Positions 1 to 7,299 of a DNA stretch of 64,000 bases are shown here, in pieces (within the stretch, counting starts at the first letter, position 1; the number at the start of each line of letters is the position of its first letter). Both the position numbers and the translations under genes were made by a program. This stretch comes from Hymenobacter properus (GTDB taxonomy: Bacteria > Bacteroidota > Bacteroidia > Cytophagales > Hymenobacteraceae). The notes under the pieces were generated by a model. It searched no databases. It was not told where the DNA came from and worked only from the letters and a program-made list of their open reading frames with translations. Location: assembly GCF_015694735.1 (NCBI RefSeq), contig NZ_JADQDP010000003.1, forward strand, positions 930,001 through 994,000, given 5' to 3'.

Positions 1-1
1 C

Positions 2-1102
2 AAAACCCTCACCAACAACGCCACCATCTACAACGGCGTGCAAATGCTAGCTGGCGTGCTGGCCACCGGCCGCTACGCCCTCACCCTCGACCGCCTGGCA
101 AACCTGAGCGAAACCGACGCCAGCTACGTGCTGGGCCGGGTGGAAGTGAACCGCACGCCCTCAGCCGGCACCGTGGAGGACTTCGGCGGCGTGGGCCTCG
201 AAATGCTGCCCGCCGCCAACTCGACCCTGCCCGGCAGCACCTTCGTGACGCGCATCACGGGCACGGCGCCGGTGGGCGCAGGCGGCCGCCAGGGCATCCT
301 ACGCTATTTCGACATCGACGCCGACGTGCTCACCGGCCTCGACCTGGCCCTGACCCTGCGCTACCTCGACCACGAGCTCAACGGCATTAGCCGCGCCAAC
401 CTGCGCTTCTTCAAGTCGAGCAACGGCGGCGTTACCTGGGTGAACAAAGGCGTGAGTAGCGCCGGCGCAGGCAGCCCCGCCGGCACCGGCTACGCCGTGC
501 TCGACCGCGTGGACGGCTTCTCGCGCTGGACGCTGGGCGATATCAACGCCCCGCTGCCGGTAGGCCTCACCGCCTTCCAGGCCGTGCGCGAGGGCCAAAA
601 CGCGGTGCTCACCTGGGCCACCGCCACCGAGCAGGACAACCGCGGCTTCGGCATCGAAGTCTCGACGGACGGACAGAACTTCCGCGAAATCGGCTTCGTG
701 GCAGCCGAGGCGGGCAACAGCAGCACCGCGCGCCACTACCGCTTCGTGGACGCCAGCGCGGGCAAAGCAGGCCTGCGCTACTACCGCCTCCGCCAAGACG
801 ACCGCACCCCCGGTGAGGCGCACTACTTCGGCCCGCAAAAGCTGGTGTTCGAAGCCGCTGCTCCCACCTTCGCCGCCTACCCCACGCAGTTCGGCTCCGA
901 CCTGACCGTTGCCCTGGCGCACCCCACGGCCACCACCGCCACCCTGCGCCTGCTCGACGGCCTGGGTCGCGAGGTGTGGCGCCAGGAAGTGGCCCCCGGC
1001 GCGGCCCCGCAGCAAGTGCAGCCCGTGGCCCCGGCCGGCGCCTACACCCTCACCGCCACCGTGGCCGGCCAGGTGATGCGCCAGCGCGTGGTGAAAAACT
1101 GA
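2..1102 (+). CDS. C-terminal part of a T9SS-secreted protein (type A sorting domain), 5' truncated
   Basis: The frame is already open at base 2, so the true start lies outside the window and the first in-frame ATG at 38 is internal. The visible 366 residues are a beta-rich extracellular protein. The last ~75 residues (from FAAYPTQFGSDLTVAL to GQVMRQRVVKN) have the layout of a type IX secretion type A C-terminal signal: a YPN-like opening, a LLDGLGREV strand, a GAYTLT segment and a basic end. The family role is to carry cargo through the SprA-containing translocon and be cleaved at the cell surface. The segment TWATATEQDNRGFGIEVSTDG just before it is the linker often seen ahead of this tag. 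The enzymatic or adhesive function lies in the missing N-terminus and cannot be named. Two hairpins follow the stop. Confidence 0.85.
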   Translation, partial: KTLTNNATIYNGVQMLAGVLATGRYALTLDRLANLSETDASYVLGRVEVNRTPSAGTVEDFGGVGLEMLPAANSTLPGSTFVTRITGTAPVGAGGRQGILRYFDIDADVLTGLDLALTLRYLDHELNGISRANLRFFKSSNGGVTWVNKGVSSAGAGSPAGTGYAVLDRVDGFSRWTLGDINAPLPVGLTAFQAVREGQNAVLTWATATEQDNRGFGIEVSTDGQNFREIGFVAAEAGNSSTARHYRFVDASAGKAGLRYYRLRQDDRTPGEAHYFGPQKLVFEAAAPTFAAYPTQFGSDLTVALAHPTATTATLRLLDGLGREVWRQEVAPGAAPQQVQPVAPAGAYTLTATVAGQVMRQRVVKN

Positions 1103-1140
1103 GGCCGAGGACCGCGCGTCCGCGCCGCCCCGCCTGATGG

Positions 1141-1174
1141 AGAAGCCCCGGCTACGAGAGTGGCTGGGGCTTCT
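1141..1174 (+). terminator. Hairpin after the T9SS cargo gene
   Basis: Nine-base arms AGAAGCCCC (1141-1149) and GGGGCTTCT (1166-1174) enclose a 16-base loop, 39 bases after the stop codon. The T-tract is weak, so this is a probable rather than a certain transcription end. Confidence 0.5.
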
Positions 1175-1195
1175 TGTGTAGGGGAGTAGTCTGAA

Positions 1196-1235
1196 ACCGG
1201 TCTCGACCGGTTCTAACCATTTTAGACCAGTTCCG
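1196..1235. repeat. Degenerate 10-bp periodic array
   Basis: Four consecutive 10-base words each begin with ACC: ACCGGTCTCG, ACCGGTTCTA, then two more diverged copies. The first two also form a short dyad (AACCGGT, then ACCGGTT). The array sits between two terminator hairpins in the gap between convergent genes. No coding potential is visible. Confidence 0.5.
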
Positions 1236-1240
1236 AACCC

Positions 1241-1284
1241 AAACACAACGCCCCGGCTACGCGCGTAGCCGGGGCGTTGTGTTT
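1241..1284. terminator. Perfect 44-bp palindrome, likely bidirectional terminator
   Basis: Bases 1241-1262 and 1263-1284 are exact reverse complements with no spacer. The arm starts AAACACAACGCCCCGG. It lies between convergent genes ending at 1102 (+) and 1313 (-), and A-rich and T-rich ends are present on both strands, as expected of a shared terminator. Confidence 0.65.
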
Positions 1285-1312
1285 GATGGTATCAGGCCAT
1301 AGCCATATGCAG

Positions 1313-2131
1313 CTACCGCCCTTCAAGCACACCGGCGGCCACGGCCCGGCGGGCGGTAGTGCGGTAGGGGTTGAGCGAGTCGGCGGCCACGGCGCGCAGC
1401 TCAGCCAGGGCGGGCGCCCACTCCCGGGCCTGCCAATATGCCATGCCCAGGTGGTAGCGGGCGCGGCGGGGCAGCTCGCCGATGCCGCTGTCTTCGGCCA
1501 CGCGGCGTAGGTAGAGCTGGGCGGCGCTGCCCTGGCCCTGGCGCAGCAAGATGAGGCCGCGCAGGTACTGCAGGGTGTCGGCTCCCACGCTGGGCGGCGA
1601 GAGCCGGCCCAGCGAGTGCAGCGCCGCCGGGTAGTGGCCCGACTGGTACTGGTCGAGGGCTTCGGCCAGCAGGGGGCGGTCTTGGAGCAGCGCGGGCGTT
1701 ACCAGCGGCCCCGGGTCGGGTTGGTAGTAGGCTTCCCAGCTGCGGGCGGGGCGGGCGGCACTGGGGCGGCTCAGGTACCAGGCGGCCACCCCGGCAGCCA
1801 GCAGCACCAGCACCCCCACGGCGGTGAGGATGGTGCCGCGGCGCTGGCGCAGCTTGGTGCGCTGCTCGGTGCGGGCTAGGGCGTTGCCGCGCTCGTTCAT
1901 GCGCTCGTCGAGGGCTTGCAGGCGCAGGCGCAGGGTGTCGTGCCCGGCGGCCCAGCGCAGGTCGGCGGTGAGCTGCTCGTAGGCGGCATGGGCTTCGGCC
2001 AGGGCCTCGTCCTGCTCCAGGCGTAGCTCGAAGGCCTCCTGCTCGGCCGGGGTCATCTGGCCGTCGGCAAAGCGTTCCAGCTCGTCGAAGTAGGGGCGGA
2101 GGTCGGGGCGGGGCGGAGTCGCAGGACTCAT
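1313..2131 (-). CDS. Single-pass membrane protein with TPR-like C-terminus, probable anti-sigma partner
   Basis: This 272-residue protein has an acidic N-terminal domain (residues 1-95; DLRPYFDELERFADGQMTPAEQEAF resembles the zinc-free cytoplasmic part of Bacteroidota anti-sigma-like proteins). One membrane helix (about 102-120, ILTAVGVLVLLAAGVAAWYL) follows, then an extracytoplasmic helical part with TPR-like pairs (LAEALDQYQSGHYPAALHSL, RARYHLGMAYWQAREWAPAL). Its ATG overlaps the stop of the upstream sigma-factor gene by four bases (ATGA), so the two are translationally coupled. An anti-sigma or signal-sensing role is inferred from this pairing; no anti-sigma domain is proven. Confidence 0.75.
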   Translation of the reverse strand: MSPATPPRPDLRPYFDELERFADGQMTPAEQEAFELRLEQDEALAEAHAAYEQLTADLRWAAGHDTLRLRLQALDERMNERGNALARTEQRTKLRQRRGTILTAVGVLVLLAAGVAAWYLSRPSAARPARSWEAYYQPDPGPLVTPALLQDRPLLAEALDQYQSGHYPAALHSLGRLSPPSVGADTLQYLRGLILLRQGQGSAAQLYLRRVAEDSGIGELPRRARYHLGMAYWQAREWAPALAELRAVAADSLNPYRTTARRAVAAGVLEGR

Positions 2132-2616
2132 TTCAGCAGGTCGTAAAGTTTGCGCAGGCAGGCGCTTTTCTGGAGCCGGGCCACAGTGGCGTTGGGGAAG
2201 CCCATTTTGCCGCCCATCTTTTCGAAGTGGTAGCCGCGGAAATAAAAGAAGGTAAGCACGCGCTGGCAGTCGGGCCCGAGTTGGTTGAACTGGGCCAGCA
2301 GGCGCTGGCGGCGGCCGGCCTCGGCGGCGGGCAGGGGCACGTGGGCGGGCACGTTGGCGTCGAGGCGCTGCTGGGCCATGCCGTAGAGGAAGGCGCGCAG
2401 GTCGTCGGGCATTTTGGTGATGCGGCCGTCGGCCACCTGGTCGTAGAAATCGAGCAGCGTGTCCTGCAGCAGGCCGTGGGCGCGCGGGGCATCGAGTCGG
2501 TACTGGCGCTGGGCCCAGCGGGCAAACAAGTGCCGGCTGCGCTGGTAAAAGTCAATCAGAAACTTCTGATTGCCGACGCGCAGCTGGGTAAGGGTTTCGG
2601 CAAGGGGCGCAGACAT
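2128..2616 (-). CDS. Small sigma-70 family RNA polymerase sigma factor
   Basis: The protein is 162 residues from the ATG at 2616. The frame stays open far upstream (to 4131) only because it lies antisense to glyA. The N-terminal helices (LIDFYQRSRHLFARWAQ, then LLQDTLLDFYDQVADGRI) fit sigma region 2. The C-terminus contains a region-4-like helix-turn-helix (YFRGYHFEKMGGKMGFPNAT followed by VARLQKSACLRKL), a form common in Bacteroidota ECF-like factors. It is shorter than most ECF factors. The downstream membrane protein overlaps it by four bases and is its likely regulator. It diverges from glyA, with 129 bases between the starts. Confidence 0.8.
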   Translation of the reverse strand: MSAPLAETLTQLRVGNQKFLIDFYQRSRHLFARWAQRQYRLDAPRAHGLLQDTLLDFYDQVADGRITKMPDDLRAFLYGMAQQRLDANVPAHVPLPAAEAGRRQRLLAQFNQLGPDCQRVLTFFYFRGYHFEKMGGKMGFPNATVARLQKSACLRKLYDLLK

Positions 2617-2732
2617 GGCAAGAAGCAAAGGCACTAGCAAGTAACAACGAAAACGGGGAATTGGGTGGGTGCCACGCCAGAACGACAGCGCGACGGCCAC
2701 TTTCCCTTTACCCATCTCCCCCGCTTCCCTAT

Positions 2733-2740
2733 TACCTTTA
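2733..2740 (+). promoter_or_regulatory. -7 element of glyA, nearly leaderless
   Basis: TACCTTTA matches the Bacteroidota -7 consensus TAnnTTTG at all but the last base and ends five bases before the glyA ATG. Transcription would then begin at or next to the start codon. The preceding 2701-2732 is a C-run tract with triplets every 7-9 bases. Confidence 0.5.
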
Positions 2741-2745
2741 CGCCC

Positions 2746-4038
2746 ATGCAAACTGCCGCCCCCGCCCGCCTGTCCGACACTGCCGTGTTCGACCTTATCG
2801 CCCAGGAAAAAGCCCGCCAAACCCACGGGATTGAGCTCATTGCCTCCGAAAACTACGTGTCGGAGCAGGTGATGGCCGCCCAGGGCTCCGTGCTCACCAA
2901 CAAGTACGCCGAGGGCCTGCCCGGCAAGCGCTACTACGGCGGCTGCGAAATCGTGGACCAGGTAGAGCAACTGGCCATCGACCGCGTGAAGGAACTGTTC
3001 GGCGTGCAGTGGGCCAACGTGCAGCCCCACTCCGGTGCCCAGGCCAACGCCGCCGTGATGCTGGCGTGTCTGCAGCCTGGCGACAAAATCCTCGGCTTCG
3101 ATCTCTCGCACGGCGGCCACCTCACCCACGGTTCGGCCGTGAACTTCTCGGGCAAGCTCTACCAGCCCAGCTTCTACGGCGTTGAAAAAGAAACCGGCCT
3201 CATCGACTGGAGCAAAATCAAGGAAACGGCCCGCCGCGAGCGGCCCAAAATGATTATTTGCGGCGCCTCGGCTTACTCGCGCGACTGGAACTACAAAGCG
3301 CTGCGCGAAGCCGCCGACGAGGTGGGCGCCCTGCTGCTGGCCGACATCTCGCATCCCTCGGCCCTCATCGCCAAAGGCCTGCTGAACTCGCCTTTCGAGC
3401 ACTGCCACATCGTGACCACCACCACGCACAAAACCCTGCGCGGCCCCCGCGGCGGCCTCATCATGCTGGGCAAGGACTTCGAAAACCCCTTCGGCCTGAA
3501 AACGCCAAAAGGCGAAATTCGCCCCATGTCGGCCGTGCTGGATGGCGCCGTGTTTCCCGGCACCCAGGGCGGGCCGCTGGAGCACGTCATTGCCGCTAAG
3601 GCCGTGGCCTTTGGTGAAGCGTTGGGCGACGACTTCAAAACCTATACCCAGCAGGTGGCCCGCAACGCCCAGGCGCTGGCCAAGGGCTTCGTGGCCCTGG
3701 GCTACGACATCATCTCGGGCGGCACCGACAACCACCTCATGCTGATTGACCTGCGCTCGAAGGGCCTCAGCGGCAAGCTGGCCGAAAACACCTTGGTGCG
3801 CGCCGACATCACCATCAACAAAAACATGGTGCCCTTCGACGACAAGTCGCCCTTCGTGACCAGCGGAATCCGCATCGGCTCGGCCGCCGTAACTACCCGC
3901 GGCTTGGGCGAGTCGGACATGCAGCGCATCGTGGAGCTGATTGACGAAACGCTGATGAACCATGACAACGACACCCGCATCGGCCAGGTGCGCCAGCGCG
4001 TGAACGCCTGGCTGCAGGACTACCCGCTGTTTGCGTAG
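2746..4038 (+). CDS. glyA: Serine hydroxymethyltransferase
   Basis: This PLP enzyme interconverts serine plus tetrahydrofolate with glycine plus methylene-tetrahydrofolate and is the main cytoplasmic source of one-carbon units. The 430 residues match the usual family length. Visible signatures are IELIASENYVSEQV near the N-terminus, YAEGLPGKRYYGGCE, and the PLP-lysine motif TTTTHKTLRGPRGG with Lys229, the same number as in E. coli GlyA. The start at 2746 (MQTAAPARLSDTAVFDLI) is chosen over an upstream in-frame ATG at 2665 because the extension is low-complexity and overlaps the promoter. Divergent from the sigma-factor gene; a palindromic repeat follows the stop. Confidence 0.97.
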   Translation: MQTAAPARLSDTAVFDLIAQEKARQTHGIELIASENYVSEQVMAAQGSVLTNKYAEGLPGKRYYGGCEIVDQVEQLAIDRVKELFGVQWANVQPHSGAQANAAVMLACLQPGDKILGFDLSHGGHLTHGSAVNFSGKLYQPSFYGVEKETGLIDWSKIKETARRERPKMIICGASAYSRDWNYKALREAADEVGALLLADISHPSALIAKGLLNSPFEHCHIVTTTTHKTLRGPRGGLIMLGKDFENPFGLKTPKGEIRPMSAVLDGAVFPGTQGGPLEHVIAAKAVAFGEALGDDFKTYTQQVARNAQALAKGFVALGYDIISGGTDNHLMLIDLRSKGLSGKLAENTLVRADITINKNMVPFDDKSPFVTSGIRIGSAAVTTRGLGESDMQRIVELIDETLMNHDNDTRIGQVRQRVNAWLQDYPLFA

Positions 4039-4069
4039 CTTTTTACGTAAGTAGGCGAGCTGCGCCAAA

Positions 4070-4168
4070 AACGTCATGCAGAGCGCAGCGAAGCATCTCG
4101 CGTGCCGCAGTAACCAATACTGCTGGCACAACGCGAGCGAGATGCTTCGCTGCGCTCTGCATGACGTT
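4070..4168. repeat. Palindromic intergenic element, copy 1
   Basis: The outer arms run from AACGTCATGCAGAGCGCAGC (from 4070) to the matching end at 4168. They pair through the core GCAGCGAAGCATCTCGC, with a 4-base bulge. An inner stem (GTGCC and GCAGTA with TACTGC and GGCAC) caps the structure. It is 31 bases after the glyA stop and before tatC. It belongs to a family of eight copies in this window (also at 11008, 12551, 18744, 30737, 40821, 48431 and 57169). Confidence 0.9.
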
Positions 4169-4215
4169 CTTTCGGCTCACTGCTTCCCCTCATTAATTCC
4201 CTCTGATTTCCCTCC

Positions 4216-5076
4216 GTGCAACCTCAACAACCTAACCTCTCGGGCGAACAGCACGAAATGTCCTTTATCGACCACCTGGAGGCGTTGCGCTGGCACATCA
4301 TCCGGTCGGCCATTGCGGTGGTCGTGTTCACGACTGCCGCGTTTTTTGCCAAGGACTTCCTGTTCCACGACGTGATTCTAGGCCCATCGCGGCCCGATTT
4401 CTGGACCTACCGCATGTTCTGCAAGTTCGGCAACTGGGTGCATGCGCCGGACTTGTGCATCGATAAAATCGGTTTCGTGATTCAGAACCGGCAAATGAGC
4501 GGGCAGCTCACCATGCACATCAGCACCTCATTCATGGCGGGCATCTGCCTGACGTTTCCGTACCTGTTCTGGGAGCTGTGGCGCTTTGTGAAGCCCGGCC
4601 TGTACCCGCACGAGCGGGCCAACTCGCAGGGGGCCGTGTTCTTTGTGTCGGTGCTGTTTGCGTTGGGCTTGCTGTTCGGCTACTACATCGCCGCGCCGCT
4701 GAGTATCAACTTTCTGGCCGGCTACGTGGTAGACCCCACCATCGAAAACCAGATTGACATGCAGAGCTACCTGAGCACCCTAAGCACCATGAGCCTCTCG
4801 TGCGCTTTCGTGTTCGAGCTGCCCATGATAGTGTTTTTCCTGGCCAAGGCCGGCCTCGTATCGCCCGAGCTCATGCAGATGTACCGCAAGCACGCCATTG
4901 TGGTCATCCTCATCATCGCGGCCATCATCACCCCGCCCGACATTTCGGCCCAAATCATCGTCACCATCCCCATCATGCTGCTCTACGAGCTCAGCATTCA
5001 CATCGCCCGCGTGGTACGGCGCGGCGACGCCGCCCGCCTCAACGCCAAGCTGGCCCGCGAGCAGGCTGGGCAGTAG
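4216..5076 (+). CDS. tatC: Twin-arginine translocase subunit TatC
   Basis: TatC is the polytopic inner-membrane receptor that recognises twin-arginine signal peptides and recruits TatA for folded-protein export. The 286 residues contain the N-terminal signature EMSFIDHLEALRWHIIRS, six hydrophobic helices, and conserved segments such as LTFPYLFWELWRFVKPGLY and FVFELPMIVFFLAKAG. The chosen start is GTG at 4216; an ATG at 4258 (MSFIDHLE) would remove 14 residues and cannot be excluded. The partner tatA genes are 45 kb away at 50047-50978. A pyrimidine-rich stretch precedes the start. Confidence 0.95.
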   Translation: MQPQQPNLSGEQHEMSFIDHLEALRWHIIRSAIAVVVFTTAAFFAKDFLFHDVILGPSRPDFWTYRMFCKFGNWVHAPDLCIDKIGFVIQNRQMSGQLTMHISTSFMAGICLTFPYLFWELWRFVKPGLYPHERANSQGAVFFVSVLFALGLLFGYYIAAPLSINFLAGYVVDPTIENQIDMQSYLSTLSTMSLSCAFVFELPMIVFFLAKAGLVSPELMQMYRKHAIVVILIIAAIITPPDISAQIIVTIPIMLLYELSIHIARVVRRGDAARLNAKLAREQAGQ

Positions 5077-5318
5077 CGCTGCTAAAAGCACCCCTAAGTT
5101 GTACGCATCTGCCCACCATAGGGGCGCGGCCTAAACTCGGGAAATTGCATCAGTCTTTCTAAAAATAAATTTTAGAGGGGGAGGCTGTATGCATTATATG
5201 GCTAAAATGAAATCCTGGGCCTGTTTTGGCCTAATTTTGCCAATTGCGCTTCTCAAAAATTTACAACCTGAAATATTTTGAAATAGCATTAAAGCATGAA
5301 TATTGGCTGACTTGTGCG

Positions 5319-5326
5319 TATCTTTG
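5319..5326 (+). promoter_or_regulatory. -7 promoter element of the histidine kinase gene
   Basis: TATCTTTG is an exact match to TAnnTTTG, 9 bases before the chosen ATG at 5336. A TTG at 5303-5305 could serve as the -33 element. The 180 bases before it are markedly AT-rich compared with the surroundings and contain a small 7-bp hairpin (5158-5176). Confidence 0.65.
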
Positions 5327-5335
5327 ACTAGCACT

Positions 5336-7291
5336 ATGCAGCCCTTCATGACCCGGCCCGGATTTTTGCTGTTTTGGCTACTCGCCTTTGGCTGGCTGGC
5401 GCTGCCTGTCCGTGCGCAGGCTGCCGACCAGGCCCTGCCGGCGCGCACCGAAGCCCTGCGGCAAAAGCTCTCAACTCCGCTGCCCGACACCACGCGGCTG
5501 CGCCTGCTCAACGCCCTGTGCTATGCCTTGCACAACGAGCAGCCAGCACGCGCCCTGCCCTATGGCGAAGCCGCAGTGGCCCTGGCTCGCACGCTGCCAG
5601 CCAACGAGCAGGGGCCACCGCTGCTGCGGAGCCTGTTGGTGCTGGCCAGCTGCTACGCCAACCTATCGAACGGGGCCGAGGCGCTGCGCCTACTCAGCGA
5701 AGCGCAGGAGGTAGCGCGCCGCCTGAAAGACGTGGACGGCCTCACCCGCACGTATACCGCGCAGGGCAGCGTGTACCACGAGCGGCGCGATTCTACTACG
5801 GCCTGGCGCCACTACCGCAAGGCCCTGCGCCTGGCCAACCAGCCGGGCGTGCGGCCCAGCACCCGCATGCGGCTGCTGGGCAACGTGGGCGGGCTGTTCT
5901 TTTATCGGCAGCAATTCCCGCAGGCCCTGCACTACGACTCGCTGGCCTTGGGCCTGGCCCGCCGCGAAGCCGATTCGACGGCCGAGGCCAACTACCTTTC
6001 CAGCCTGGCCACCTACCAGATGCGGGTGGGCAACATGGGCCGCGTGAAGCGCCTGCTGACGCAGGCACTGGCCATCAGCCGCCGGCAGCACGCCCTACGC
6101 AGCCAGGCCAACCAGCTTGTGATGCTGGCGATGTACTACATCCAGATGGGCGAGCCCGAGCGCACCGACGCCGCGGCCCGCGAAGCCCTGCAGCTGGCCC
6201 GGCAGAGCGGTTACCTAGAGCGCGTGCTCGACGCCTACAGCATCCTCTCGGCCGAGGCCGCCGACCGTGAAAACTACAAGCAGGCCTACGAGTGGAACCA
6301 GCGCTACGTGGAGTTGAACGACACGCTCAACAACCGCCAAACCGCCCAAACGCTGGCTGCGGCGCAGGTCAGTTCCGAAGCGCAGGAGCGGGCCCGGCGC
6401 CTGCGCCAGCTCACCGAGCAGCACGACGTGCAAGTGGAATACAGCCGCGTGCTGATTGGGGCCGTGGTGGTGCTCACCCTGGCGCTGCTGGTGGCCGCGT
6501 ACTTCTACCGCAACCTGCGCCGCAGCCGCTCCGAACTGGCCGCCAAAAACCGCGACTTGGAGAAGGTATCGGTAGAGCTGCGCAGCGTGGCCTCGTTTAA
6601 AGACAAGCTCTACGCCATTGTGGCCCACGACCTGCGCGGCCCGGTCACGGCCTTTGCCGGCGTCACCAGCCTCATCGACTCATACATCGCCCAGAACGAC
6701 CAGGCCGGCCTGGCCCGCCTGCCCGCCATGGTGCGCCAGGCTGCCGATAGCCTCAACCACTTGCTCGACAACGTGCTGAACTGGGCCGTGAGCCAGACCG
6801 GCGAGCTGGAGTGCCGCCCGGCGCCCATCCTCGTATCGGAGCTGTTTGCCGAATGCCAGGCCCTGTACCAAACCACGGCCGCCGCGAGTTGGCAGCACAT
6901 CACCATGGCCTCCCCCGACGGCCTGCGCCTGATGGCCGACCGCAACATGGCCCGCACCATCCTGCGCAACTTGGTAGGCAACGCGCTTAAGTTCATGCCC
7001 ACCGGCGGGCACGTCCACCTCGAAGCAGCCCCCGACCCCGACGACCCCCAAATGGTGCTCATCAGCTGCACCGACACCGGGCCCGGCATGAGTGCGGCCA
7101 CCGTGGCCTCGCTCATGAGCGGCCCGGCCCTGCCCGAGCCCACCCCCACGCCTAAGCCCCGCGCCACCGGCCTGGGCCTCGGCCTGGCCCTGAGCCGCGC
7201 CTTCGTACACCGGCACGGCGGCACCCTCGTCATCCAGAGCCGCCCCGGCGCCGGCACCAACGTGACCGTCAGCCTGCCGGCGGCGAAATAG
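5336..7291 (+). CDS. TPR-containing membrane sensor histidine kinase
   Basis: The 651-residue protein has a signal peptide (MTRPGFLLFWLLAFGWLALPVRA region), an extracytoplasmic TPR array of about residues 25-330, one membrane helix around 377-397 (VLIGAVVVLTLALLVAAYFY), a short coiled coil and a kinase core. The H-box is FKDKLYAIVAHDLRGPVTAF with phospho-acceptor His431. The N-box is NLVGNALKFMP with Asn545. The G1 box is DTGPGMS with Asp580, and the G2 box is GLGLGLALSRAF. It senses an unknown periplasmic cue and autophosphorylates. No response regulator gene is adjacent, so it is an orphan kinase. The ATG at 5336 follows a -7 element; another ATG at 5348 is possible. Confidence 0.9.
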   Translation: MQPFMTRPGFLLFWLLAFGWLALPVRAQAADQALPARTEALRQKLSTPLPDTTRLRLLNALCYALHNEQPARALPYGEAAVALARTLPANEQGPPLLRSLLVLASCYANLSNGAEALRLLSEAQEVARRLKDVDGLTRTYTAQGSVYHERRDSTTAWRHYRKALRLANQPGVRPSTRMRLLGNVGGLFFYRQQFPQALHYDSLALGLARREADSTAEANYLSSLATYQMRVGNMGRVKRLLTQALAISRRQHALRSQANQLVMLAMYYIQMGEPERTDAAAREALQLARQSGYLERVLDAYSILSAEAADRENYKQAYEWNQRYVELNDTLNNRQTAQTLAAAQVSSEAQERARRLRQLTEQHDVQVEYSRVLIGAVVVLTLALLVAAYFYRNLRRSRSELAAKNRDLEKVSVELRSVASFKDKLYAIVAHDLRGPVTAFAGVTSLIDSYIAQNDQAGLARLPAMVRQAADSLNHLLDNVLNWAVSQTGELECRPAPILVSELFAECQALYQTTAAASWQHITMASPDGLRLMADRNMARTILRNLVGNALKFMPTGGHVHLEAAPDPDDPQMVLISCTDTGPGMSAATVASLMSGPALPEPTPTPKPRATGLGLGLALSRAFVHRHGGTLVIQSRPGAGTNVTVSLPAAK

Positions 7292-7299
7292 CGGATTGG

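Noticed and set aside
2617..4131. Long N-terminal extension of the sigma-factor frame antisense to glyA
   Set aside because: The extension overlaps glyA, has shadow-type composition and no sigma homology; the family sequence begins at 2616.
4070..4168. Palindromic elements as insertion sequences
   Set aside because: No transposase gene, terminal duplication or coding capacity is visible at any copy; they are at most non-autonomous repeats.
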